The position numbers were made by a program, and so were the translations under genes. 56,785 nt of DNA from positions 56,442 to 113,226 of the forward strand of contig NZ_LT635546.1 in the NCBI RefSeq assembly GCF_900120125.1, in the 5' to 3' direction. This DNA comes from Gemella massiliensis (lineage in GTDB: Bacteria > Bacillota > Bacilli > Staphylococcales > Gemellaceae). The stretch's first letter is position 1, and each line of letters opens with the position of its first letter. Below, piece after piece: positions 46,543 to 54,468 of the stretch. The notes under the pieces were generated by a model, which was not told where the DNA came from, ran no database searches, and saw only the letters and a list, made by a program, of their open reading frames with translations.

Positions 46543-48261
46543 ATGTTAAAGGGCATAAATAACCTGATAGGTAAGAATAAAAATAGACTGTATTATCCTA
46601 TTTTCCTTATGTGCTTGGATTCATTAGGGAGTATGGTTACATATTTCGTTTTATACCTGACCATAATAGATATTTTTCATGGAACATTAGATATCACTTA
46701 TATTTCCAAGTACACATTGATATGCTTTATAGGCGTTATGTTAAGGATTTTAATATATAGGAAAAGCTATCTTTTGTCTTTTGAGCAATCTTTTTTAACA
46801 ACCGGGGTTTTACGTACTGACTTAGCAAATCATTTTAGAAAATTAAGTTTAGGTCATTTTAGCAAAAACAGTAAAGGATATTTAATAAACACATTAACAA
46901 ATGATTTAAGTAGTTTTGAAGGATTACTTTCACACGCATTGCCATTTTTTATAAAAACAATAACTACCTGTTTGATGCTTATAGTCGGAACCTTTTTTAT
47001 TGACTTTAGACTTGCTTTCGCTGAGTGCATAGTAATCATCATATCAATACCGATATTGCATTGGGGTGAGAGATTATCTAAAAAACTTGAAAATCAGAAA
47101 CGAAAACTAAATGAAACTATGGTTTCTAATGTTTTGGAATATATAAATGGCATAAAGGTTTTTAGAGCCTATGGTATGCAGGTATCAAATTTTACCAGAT
47201 TAAAAAGCAATATGGAAGCAGTCAGAAAAAATGGTATTCAAACAGAAGTGAAAATGGCTATTCCAACGGCATTATATGGAAGTTTGATAAATTTTATTGT
47301 GCCAATATCACTATTAAGCGGAAGCTATTTGCTCATGGGTGGAGATTTAAAAGCTGAGTCTTTGATTGCGTTTTTTATTATGGGAATTGCCGTTTCCGGA
47401 ATTTTAATTTCATTTGAGAGATATTATATCATGCTTAAAAACTTAAAAATAGCTTCTGACAATTTAAATAGAGCTATGGACTGCGAAGAATATGATTTTG
47501 ACAATAAGAAAAATGCTTTAAAAAACTATACAGTCAGATTTGAGAATGTTTCATTTTCCTATGAAAAGAATAAAGAAGTTCTGCACGACATTAGTTTTGT
47601 AGCAGAAGAAAGAAGTATAAACGCACTGATAGGAGAATCTGGTTCCGGGAAAAGTACCATAATGAATTTAATCACAAGGTTTTGGGATATAACAGATGGG
47701 GAAATTACCATTGGAGGAGAAAATATTAAAAATTTAAATCCGGATTTTTTATTAAATTCGGTAAGCGTAGTATTTCAGGATAATATTTTGTTATCAGATA
47801 CTATTTTAAATAATATCTCCATAGGCAATCCAAATGCAACTTTTGAGGAAGTTGTTGAAGCTTCAAAAATTGCCTGTTGCCATGAGTTCATTATTTCTTT
47901 ACCTGATGGATATAATACAAAAGTTTCAGAAGGTGGCACATCACTTTCAGGTGGAGAAAAGCAGAGAATTTGTATTGCCAGAGCAATTTTAAAAAATGCT
48001 CCAATATTGTTATTGGATGAATTTACAGCATCTTTAGATGCAGATAATGAAATTAAGATTAATAAAGCATTTGACCATTTGATAAAAGGAAAGACGGTTT
48101 TCACTATTGCTCACAGGCTTCATACAATAAAAAATGCAGACCAGATTATTTTAATGAATAACGGAAAAATAGAAGAAATAGGAAAACATGATGAATTGAT
48201 AAAGAAAAAAGGTCATTATTACCAAATGATTAAAGAGCAAGAACAGGCAAAAAACAAATAA
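46543..48261 (+). CDS. Exporter-fold ABC half-transporter, subunit 2 (YbtQ/IrtB-like)
   Basis: A 572-residue partner of the protein encoded just upstream: membrane domain (about 15-305), then Walker A GESGSGKST (about 366-374), signature SLSGGEKQRIC, Walker B ILLLDEFTASLD and the switch His in FTIAHRLHTI. Both halves keep their catalytic Glu, so both ATP sites may be active. The gap to the first subunit is nine bases, with AGGAGGG as ribosome-binding site. Function as importer or exporter cannot be decided from motifs. Confidence 0.88.
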   Translation: MLKGINNLIGKNKNRLYYPIFLMCLDSLGSMVTYFVLYLTIIDIFHGTLDITYISKYTLICFIGVMLRILIYRKSYLLSFEQSFLTTGVLRTDLANHFRKLSLGHFSKNSKGYLINTLTNDLSSFEGLLSHALPFFIKTITTCLMLIVGTFFIDFRLAFAECIVIIISIPILHWGERLSKKLENQKRKLNETMVSNVLEYINGIKVFRAYGMQVSNFTRLKSNMEAVRKNGIQTEVKMAIPTALYGSLINFIVPISLLSGSYLLMGGDLKAESLIAFFIMGIAVSGILISFERYYIMLKNLKIASDNLNRAMDCEEYDFDNKKNALKNYTVRFENVSFSYEKNKEVLHDISFVAEERSINALIGESGSGKSTIMNLITRFWDITDGEITIGGENIKNLNPDFLLNSVSVVFQDNILLSDTILNNISIGNPNATFEEVVEASKIACCHEFIISLPDGYNTKVSEGGTSLSGGEKQRICIARAILKNAPILLLDEFTASLDADNEIKINKAFDHLIKGKTVFTIAHRLHTIKNADQIILMNNGKIEEIGKHDELIKKKGHYYQMIKEQEQAKNK

Positions 48262-48277
48262 TGTAAGGAGCAGGAAA

Positions 48278-49627
48278 ATGAATAGCAGCAAAATAAAGAT
48301 TATGAGTGAGGAAAATGTTGCGAAAGCTTTGTTTAAACTTGGAATGCCAATGGTTGTAAGTATGCTGATAATGGCATTATATAATGTTGTGGATACTTAC
48401 TTTGTATCAGGACTGGGGAAACATTCAGTAGCAGCCGTATCGGTAGCTTTTCCGATTTCTCTTATTTTTTCAGGGATTGGATTAACTTTTGGTGCAGGGG
48501 CAGGTTCTTATATATCACGATTATTAGGTGGAGAAAAGAAGAAGGAAGCAGATATAGTTGCTACTGTAGCAATGTTTACAAGTGTTATCATCGGAGCGAT
48601 TACCGGCATGACACTGCTGTTTCTGCTGACTGATGTTTTGAAATTTATGGGAGCAATCCCTTCTATAATAGAAATTGCTAAAAAATATGCCATCATATTC
48701 ATTATAAGTACAATGGTCAGCACTGCTAATGTAACGGCAGGCAATCTGGCGGTAGCACAAGGGGCAGCTAAAGTTTCTTTAAAAGCAATGATTATTGGTT
48801 CGGCTTTGAATATGGTTTTAGATCCTATATTTATATATGGATTAAATTTGGGAGTAAATGGAGCAGCCATTGCAACTCTTATATCTCAAGTCGTAACCCT
48901 GTTTATTTATATCATTTATTTTAAAAGCGAGAAAAGTTATATAAAACTTAAAATTTCTAATTTTAAGCCAACCATTAATGCTTATAAAGAAATATTGAAA
49001 GTTGGTATTTCAATGTTTTTGCTCCAGATTTTTTCAAGTATATCTATGAGTAAAATATCATCTTCGGCATCTTTATATGGGGAAGATGCGATTGCTGCAA
49101 TGGGGATCGTACTTAGAATTGTAACTTTGGGAACGAATGTTGTTTTTGGATATATGAAAGGATTACAGCCATTAGCCGGCTTTAATTACGGTGCGAAGAA
49201 CTACAAAAGATTAAATGAAGCAATAAGGTGCTGTATAAAATATATAAATCTATTTTGTTTAGTATGGACAATTTTACTTTATATATTTGCACCAAATATA
49301 TTATCTATCTTTGGAACTGGTGAAAGTGTTTTGAAAATAGCAGTTCCTGCTTTAAGAGCAGGAGTCATTATGTTTATTACATTTGGATTTCAATTCACAT
49401 ATTCCACATTATATTTATCAATGGGAAAAGCCTTAGCTGGAGGATTTTTAAGCATTTGCAGACAAGGAATTATATTTTTACCGATCATTCTGCTTTTGCC
49501 TAAAATTTTTGGATTAAATGGTGTGATATATTCTCAAGCTGTCGCTGATTTAATAACCACAATTATAACAATACCTTTTGCAATAGATGTAAGAAAAAAA
49601 TTAAGATTAAATTCAAATGAAATATAA
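48278..49627 (+). CDS. MATE family transporter
   Basis: A 449-residue protein with twelve predicted membrane segments in two similar halves, matching the MATE family that expels cationic compounds in exchange for Na+ or H+. Family segments include MPMVVSMLIMALYNVVDTYF and the central KGLQPLAGFNYGAKN. It is 16 bases after the second ABC subunit, so it is in the same operon. Here it might export a drug or a metal chelator, or recycle a chelator after import. No resistance phenotype can be concluded. Confidence 0.9.
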   Translation: MNSSKIKIMSEENVAKALFKLGMPMVVSMLIMALYNVVDTYFVSGLGKHSVAAVSVAFPISLIFSGIGLTFGAGAGSYISRLLGGEKKKEADIVATVAMFTSVIIGAITGMTLLFLLTDVLKFMGAIPSIIEIAKKYAIIFIISTMVSTANVTAGNLAVAQGAAKVSLKAMIIGSALNMVLDPIFIYGLNLGVNGAAIATLISQVVTLFIYIIYFKSEKSYIKLKISNFKPTINAYKEILKVGISMFLLQIFSSISMSKISSSASLYGEDAIAAMGIVLRIVTLGTNVVFGYMKGLQPLAGFNYGAKNYKRLNEAIRCCIKYINLFCLVWTILLYIFAPNILSIFGTGESVLKIAVPALRAGVIMFITFGFQFTYSTLYLSMGKALAGGFLSICRQGIIFLPIILLLPKIFGLNGVIYSQAVADLITTIITIPFAIDVRKKLRLNSNEI

Positions 49628-49683
49628 AAATTGAGGGAAAGAGCAGATGAAATGAGAAAAGTAAATGTATCAGGAGGATAATA

Positions 49684-49761
49684 ATGTTCAATGAAATAAT
49701 AATGAGAGCTTTAATGATGGAATCACCTTTTTTCGTATTGTCTAAGAATTTATTTAAATAA
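49684..49761 (+). CDS. Possible 25-residue protein after the MATE gene
   Basis: An open frame (MFNEIIMRALMMESPFFVLS then KNLFK) has AGGAGG eight bases before its ATG. It sits between the cargo operon and the terminator at 49785 and is the last frame of that operon. It is hydrophobic and amphipathic. It may be a small protein, a leader peptide or a decayed remnant; no family is recognised. Confidence 0.35.
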   Translation: MFNEIIMRALMMESPFFVLSKNLFK

Positions 49762-49784
49762 TTCGGCAATACTTACCCATTTTA

Positions 49785-49825
49785 GAGGACTTCTTATGCT
49801 TAAGTGCAGGAGTCCTCCTTTTTTT
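49785..49825 (+). terminator. Terminator at the end of the cargo operon
   Basis: GAGGACT (49785-49791) and AGTCCTC (49811-49817) are followed by CTTTTTTT. It separates the cargo from the regulatory-recombinase region. Confidence 0.75.
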
Positions 49826-49866
49826 GCCTGAAAACAAGCAGACAGAAAAAGAATGGAGGACTTGAA

Positions 49867-50277
49867 ATGAAAAAAGAATATTACCTTTATGTCAATGGGC
49901 AAAAGGTGAAAGTCAGTGAGGAGATATATAAGGTCTACTGGCGTGAGAAAGAGCATGAAAAATATTTGGAGCAGGTGGACAGGAAAAACCACTTGCTCTT
50001 TTTTTCATCATTAGACCATGATGGACATTTCTATGAAAACATTGTTGATGAAGGCGTTGATGTAGAAAAGATTGTGGAAACACAGATGATGATTGAAGCA
50101 GTCAGAAACGCTATATCAAGGCTTAACGCAGAAGAAAAGGACATCATAGAGCGTTTGTATTTTCATGATGAACCAGTCCGTTTGGTAGCAAAGTTAAAGA
50201 GTATCACACACCCGGCTTTGATTAAGAAAAGAAACAAAATCTTAGAGAAGCTGAAAAAATTTATCGAAGAAATTTAG
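49867..50277 (+). CDS. Sigma-70 region 4-like regulator
   Basis: A 136-residue protein. Its N-terminal half begins with KEYYLYVNGQKVKVSEEIYK and continues YWREKEHEKYLEQVDRKN, as in the small sigma-like proteins of Tn916 and Tn1549 families. The C-terminal helix-turn-helix is of the sigma region 4 type (LNAEEKDIIERLYFHDEPVR, then SITHPALIKKRNKILEKL). Such proteins activate excision or transfer genes. The start at 49867 follows TGGAGGACTTGAA; an upstream in-frame ATG lies in the terminator and was rejected. A terminator follows at 50292. Confidence 0.82.
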   Translation: MKKEYYLYVNGQKVKVSEEIYKVYWREKEHEKYLEQVDRKNHLLFFSSLDHDGHFYENIVDEGVDVEKIVETQMMIEAVRNAISRLNAEEKDIIERLYFHDEPVRLVAKLKSITHPALIKKRNKILEKLKKFIEEI

Positions 50278-50291
50278 AAATTCGGTAACCA

Positions 50292-50341
50292 AAGGGGTCA
50301 AATTTTCCTTATATAAAGTGAAGGGGAGTTTGACCTCTTTT
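50292..50341 (+). terminator. Terminator after the sigma-like gene
   Basis: The arms AGGGGTCAAA (about 50293-50302) and TTTGACCTCT pair with one G-U and are followed by TTTT. Confidence 0.65.
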
Positions 50342-50741
50342 ACTTTCTTTTATAAGAGATAGGTTGCTATGGCAAATTGGAAAATAGAAAGAAAAATCCC
50401 TTTCAAATATTTTGTTCTTTGACAACTGAATAGACCAAGGTAGGACTTTATCTGCTTGTGGAGAATTATGACTTACGCCAAGACCTTTCTGCTAAAAAAT
50501 ATTTTGGTTCAATGAATACTGAGAAAATCAAGGAAACAAGGAAGCGAGCGACAAATAAGATTACATAAAAAACAGATGTGGCAGTCTGTTCGTTGATACA
50601 GGCAGTGATAATGATACTTCAACAGTTTATGCCGGCTCGTCTTGAATAAGGGGCGGAGGTGAGATTCCTATGTTGTCAGCCAAGACACCTACCAATGTCA
50701 AAAAACTTAAAAAAGAAAACAACAGGGAAAGGAGTTTTCTA
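50342..50741 (+). other. Noncoding region before the TnpW-like gene
   Basis: This 400 bp stretch has no convincing gene. It contains TTGACA-like and AT-rich segments near 50415, a short frame without ribosome-binding site (about 50513-50569, MNTEKIKETRKRATNKIT) and phase-broken pieces that may be remnants of a gene. A ribosome-binding site and ATG at 50670 begin an in-frame 24-codon extension of the next gene. It may be a regulatory leader; nothing more can be supported. Confidence 0.4.
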
Positions 50742-50972
50742 ATGAATGCAGAAGAATTAGCAATATATAAAAACATGTCAGCGGAAGAGATAGACAGGAA
50801 AATTGTCCCTGATATTGAAGATATAAAAGATAAGAAAAATGCAGAGCCGCTTTCCATGTACTTTATGAAAGTCGGAAATGTCATTGTTAAATGTAGCTAT
50901 GCAGAGAATGGAAGAAGTTTGGAGGATTGCTTTTTGTCTTACCTAAAAAAGAAAGCAATGCTTCTTGATTAA
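50742..50972 (+). CDS. Small TnpW-like protein upstream of the recombinases
   Basis: A 76-residue protein with an acidic helical N terminus (MNAEELAIYKNMSAEEIDRK) and a C-terminal part (KVGNVIVKCSYAENGRSLED, then CFLSYLKKKAM) whose pattern recalls TnpW, a small protein commonly found beside recombinase genes in these elements. The ATG at 50742 has AAAGGAG seven bases before; an in-frame ATG at 50670 with GGAGGTGA is an alternative start adding 24 residues (MLSAKTPTNVKKLKKEN...). It may modulate recombination. The family match is tentative. Confidence 0.6.
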   Translation: MNAEELAIYKNMSAEEIDRKIVPDIEDIKDKKNAEPLSMYFMKVGNVIVKCSYAENGRSLEDCFLSYLKKKAMLLD

Positions 50973-51011
50973 AATATGATAAAAGGGGCAGACTTTTTTA
51001 CAAATCTATGG

Positions 51012-51075
51012 TATAATACGAATCAAATAGGGATACAACTTCATAAGAGCTGAAAGACTCCAAGTTATCATATTT
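51012..51075 (+). promoter_or_regulatory. Recombinase leader with ATAGGGATACA block
   Basis: TATAAT at 51012-51017 is followed by ATAGGGATACA (51027-51037) and GCTGAAAGACTCC (51049-51061). The reverse complement of the ICE left end (8884-8915) contains ATAGGGATACA and GCTGAAAGCTCC in the same order. It could be a recombinase binding site, part of an attachment site, or a shared attenuator. Confidence 0.5.
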
Positions 51076-51113
51076 CTCCTTAAAAAAGAATATGAAAGTT
51101 TGGAGGTTTTGTT

Positions 51114-52784
51114 ATGTCTAAAAACAATTTAGATACAGATGTTCTCAAAGTTGCCATGTATCTCAGATTATCACAAGATGATGAAAAATATGATAAAGGC
51201 TTTAAGGTGGAAAGCAACAGCATTTCCAACCAAAGACTTCAGATTAATGACTTCATTGATAAAAATGAGGATATGGAGCTGATAGAAGAATATGTCGATG
51301 ACGGATATTCAGGGATAAACTTTGAAAGACCGGCATTTAAGAAAATGATGGAAGATGTCATCACAGGGAGAATTAACTGCATTGTTGTAAAAGACTTATC
51401 CAGATTTGGCAGAGATTATATTGATAGCGGAAGATACCTGCAAAGAGTGTTTCCCTCTCTTGATATAAGATTTATTGCCCTAAATGATAATTATGACAGC
51501 TATACAGCCAGTGAAACGGAAAAGAACTTGGTCATTCCGTTTAAAAGCTTCATCAATGACAATTATTGTAGGGATACTTCCGCAAAGGTCAGAAGTGTCT
51601 GCAAGGTAAAGAGAAAACAGGGACAGTTTATATCAAACTATGCTCCTTACGGCTATGAAAAAGATAAGGAAGATAAGCACAAAATAGTAATTGATAAAGA
51701 AGCAGAATATGTGGTGCGGGAAATCTTCTCAATGAAGCTTGAGGGGTACAGCTCCTACTCTATTGCCAAACATTTAAATGATAACGGAATATTATCCCCG
51801 ATGGAGCATAAAAAAGCAAAGGGTATCCGATATAAGACAGGCTTTAGCACAAAGGCTGTTACCAAATGGGATACGCCGGCAGTTAATCGTATTTTAACCA
51901 ACGAGGTCTATATCGGAACACTGCAACAGGGAAAGCGGGAAAAGATAAACTATAAGCTGGATAAGGTAGTTTCCAAGGATAGAAGCGATTGGATTGAAAT
52001 CGAGGACAATCATGAAGCTATTATTGATATTTATGACTTTGAAATTGTCCAAAAGCTTTTGAAATGTGATATAAAGGCAAAAAATGTCGGAGAGAAAGCG
52101 GATTTGTTTTCAGGGCTTTTATTTTGCAAGGACTGTAATGCTCAGATGACAAAGAAAGTCGATAAGAGAGGGAAAACTCCCACTATTTACTATATCTGCT
52201 CCCAGTACAACAAAGGAAAAGAGTGTAGCAGGCATTCAATCAAACAGGAAGAATTAAAGCTAAGCGTACTTGAGATGATTCGCCATTATATCAACTCTCT
52301 TGGGAAGTATGAAAGCATTTCAGAAGAGATAAGAGAAATGGAAGTATCTTATGAGCTTTTTCAGAAAATAGATAAAAGACAGGAATATACCAAGAAAAGC
52401 AAGGCAAAGTTTGAACTTTTAAAATCGGCTCTGTATCAGGACTTAAAAGAAGGAATCATTTCTGAAGAAGAATTTTACGATATGAGAGAGTTTTATACAA
52501 ACCGTATCGTAGAAAGCGAACTGATTTTAGAAAAGCAGAATAAAGAAATCTCAAGACTCTATCAAAAGAGTTTGGGAAACAAAAACTTCCTGTCAGATAT
52601 TAAAAAGTACAGGAATATAAGCACCTTAGAACGAGGACTTCTTGTAAGACTTGTAGATAAAATCTATGTTTTGGAAGAAAAAAGGGTAGAAATCCATTTT
52701 AACTATGATGAAACCACAGACATACTGGATAAGTTAAGCGACTACACAAAGCAATCCTCCGAGCTGATGAAGGAGGTGGTGTAG
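51114..52784 (+). CDS. Large serine recombinase 1
   Basis: A 556-residue serine recombinase. The resolvase-type catalytic domain (about 10-160) has nucleophile Ser20 (MYLRLSQDDE) and the arginine-rich KDLSRFGRDYI segment. The recombinase domain (about 180-290) is followed by a zinc ribbon (GLLFCKDCNAQM...YICSQY...ECSRH) and a coiled coil (about 395-520). It probably integrates or excises the ICE. It leads an operon of three recombinases with stop and start codons touching. TGGAGGTTTTGTT precedes the ATG. Confidence 0.92.
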   Translation: MSKNNLDTDVLKVAMYLRLSQDDEKYDKGFKVESNSISNQRLQINDFIDKNEDMELIEEYVDDGYSGINFERPAFKKMMEDVITGRINCIVVKDLSRFGRDYIDSGRYLQRVFPSLDIRFIALNDNYDSYTASETEKNLVIPFKSFINDNYCRDTSAKVRSVCKVKRKQGQFISNYAPYGYEKDKEDKHKIVIDKEAEYVVREIFSMKLEGYSSYSIAKHLNDNGILSPMEHKKAKGIRYKTGFSTKAVTKWDTPAVNRILTNEVYIGTLQQGKREKINYKLDKVVSKDRSDWIEIEDNHEAIIDIYDFEIVQKLLKCDIKAKNVGEKADLFSGLLFCKDCNAQMTKKVDKRGKTPTIYYICSQYNKGKECSRHSIKQEELKLSVLEMIRHYINSLGKYESISEEIREMEVSYELFQKIDKRQEYTKKSKAKFELLKSALYQDLKEGIISEEEFYDMREFYTNRIVESELILEKQNKEISRLYQKSLGNKNFLSDIKKYRNISTLERGLLVRLVDKIYVLEEKRVEIHFNYDETTDILDKLSDYTKQSSELMKEVV

Positions 52785-54467
52785 ATGGCAAGGACAGCGA
52801 ACAGACGGGAAAGGGCAGAAGAAGCTTCATTAAGCAAAGAAAGCGGAAACAGTTTTCAAACAGCGATTTACACAAGAATATCAAGAGATAAAAAAGAAAA
52901 GCCGAGTGATTCCATTGAAAATCAAATTGCTCTTTGTGAAAGTTATATAAAGAAAAATGATGGGCATAATTTGGTTGGAATATATAAAGACATCGCAAAG
53001 ACAGGGACAGAATTTGAAAGACCTGACTTTGAAAAACTTATGGGAGAAGTAAGGACGGGAAAAGTCAACTGCATTATTGTAAAAGACCTATCCCGCTTCG
53101 GAAGAAATTATACGGAGCTTGGAAACTTCATTGAAAAGATATTTCCGTTTCTTGGAGTAAGATTTATTGCGGTTAATGACAATTTGGATACCTTTCACAT
53201 GGAAGATCCCAATAAATCTCTTGAGGTAATCTTGAAGAATATTGTAAATGAAACTTATGCAAAAGACATTTCAAAGAAAATATCAACTTCCCATCAGATT
53301 AGAATTAAGCAAGGTGGATTTATTTGTGGTGCAGCTCCTTATGGCTATACAGCAAGAAAAGATGAAGATGGAGTAAGACGGTTATATATTGATGAAAATA
53401 CAGCTTCCATCGTAAAAGAAATCTTTGATGCGTATTTGAAGGGATTTAGTACACTTGATATTTCAAAGTTACTGCTTGAAAAGAAAGTATATATAGCAAC
53501 TGATTATAGGAAGTTTGGAAAAGCTAAAGCTGATGAAAATGAACTTATAAGAGCTTGGATTCCAACAACAATATTACAAGTACTTAAAAATCGTGTATAT
53601 ACAGGAACACTCATTCAAGGCAGAAATCAAAAGCATTTATTTGAAGGCAAAAAGAGAGAAAGGCTTGACGAAGAACATTGGACAATAACAGAAGATGCCC
53701 ATGAAGCAATTATCTCGCTTGATACATTTGAAAAGGTACAGGAGAAAATTTCCTCAAAATCTAATTCCATTAAAAATAGCAGAAAAGAAAATAAGAATGC
53801 TAAGGATGATACAGTATTTAGAGGAAAACTCTATTGTGGGATTTGTAAGAGAAAAATGAGCGTACACAGGCAAAAAAGCGGTAATAAAACTGTATTTTAT
53901 TTTAGCTGTAATCGGTTCAGAGAATTTACAACAGAAAAATGCGGAACATCTATTACAGAGGCTACTCTTGAAAAAACTGTTAAAGCAGCCTTTGATGCTA
54001 TTCTTTTTAATAACAGTAAAAGTTATAAGGCTTATCTGAATGCTTATGACAATCTTAAAATAGAGATGGATAAGAAAAAGGAAAAAGAAATAACTGAAAT
54101 TGAAAGAAAAATTTTAGGCTTTAGCAGACTTCAAAGTGAGTATTATGAAAAATATGTTTTGGGCAAGTGGAGTAAAGAAGATTTTGAAAGGGAAAAAGGA
54201 CTTCTGAGTAAAAAGAAAGCAGAACTCGAAAGCCTAAAAGAAAGACAAGTTGCTATCTTTGAAAAAGAAGTATTTGAACTTGAAGAAAGGCATAAGTACC
54301 TTACAGCACTTTTTAAAGGTAAAACAAAGAAATGGGATAAAGACTTTGTAGATAGCATCATTGATAAGATCTTTATAGGGAAAGATAACACAATAGAAAT
54401 CAAATTTAATTTTGAAGAAACTCCTGTGATTACTGAAAAACTCGGTAGAAAGACAAGGAGGAGCTGA
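52785..54467 (+). CDS. Large serine recombinase 2
   Basis: A 560-residue serine recombinase with a 25-residue N-terminal extension, then nucleophile Ser33 (IYTRISRDKK), KDLSRFGRNYTEL, a recombinase domain, a zinc ribbon (LYCGICKRKM...FSCNRF...KCGTS) and a long coiled coil. It starts directly after the stop codon of recombinase 1, with GAAGGAGGTGGTG inside the end of that gene. All catalytic landmarks are intact. It is clearly diverged from its neighbours, so this is not a recent duplication. Confidence 0.92.
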   Translation: MARTANRRERAEEASLSKESGNSFQTAIYTRISRDKKEKPSDSIENQIALCESYIKKNDGHNLVGIYKDIAKTGTEFERPDFEKLMGEVRTGKVNCIIVKDLSRFGRNYTELGNFIEKIFPFLGVRFIAVNDNLDTFHMEDPNKSLEVILKNIVNETYAKDISKKISTSHQIRIKQGGFICGAAPYGYTARKDEDGVRRLYIDENTASIVKEIFDAYLKGFSTLDISKLLLEKKVYIATDYRKFGKAKADENELIRAWIPTTILQVLKNRVYTGTLIQGRNQKHLFEGKKRERLDEEHWTITEDAHEAIISLDTFEKVQEKISSKSNSIKNSRKENKNAKDDTVFRGKLYCGICKRKMSVHRQKSGNKTVFYFSCNRFREFTTEKCGTSITEATLEKTVKAAFDAILFNNSKSYKAYLNAYDNLKIEMDKKKEKEITEIERKILGFSRLQSEYYEKYVLGKWSKEDFEREKGLLSKKKAELESLKERQVAIFEKEVFELEERHKYLTALFKGKTKKWDKDFVDSIIDKIFIGKDNTIEIKFNFEETPVITEKLGRKTRRS

Positions 54468-54468
54468 T

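Noticed and set aside
44800-49627. Antibiotic-resistance label for the ABC pair and MATE transporter
   Set aside because: The families include drug exporters, but the AraC regulator and importer operon beside them suggest another role. No known resistance gene was recognised anywhere in the window.
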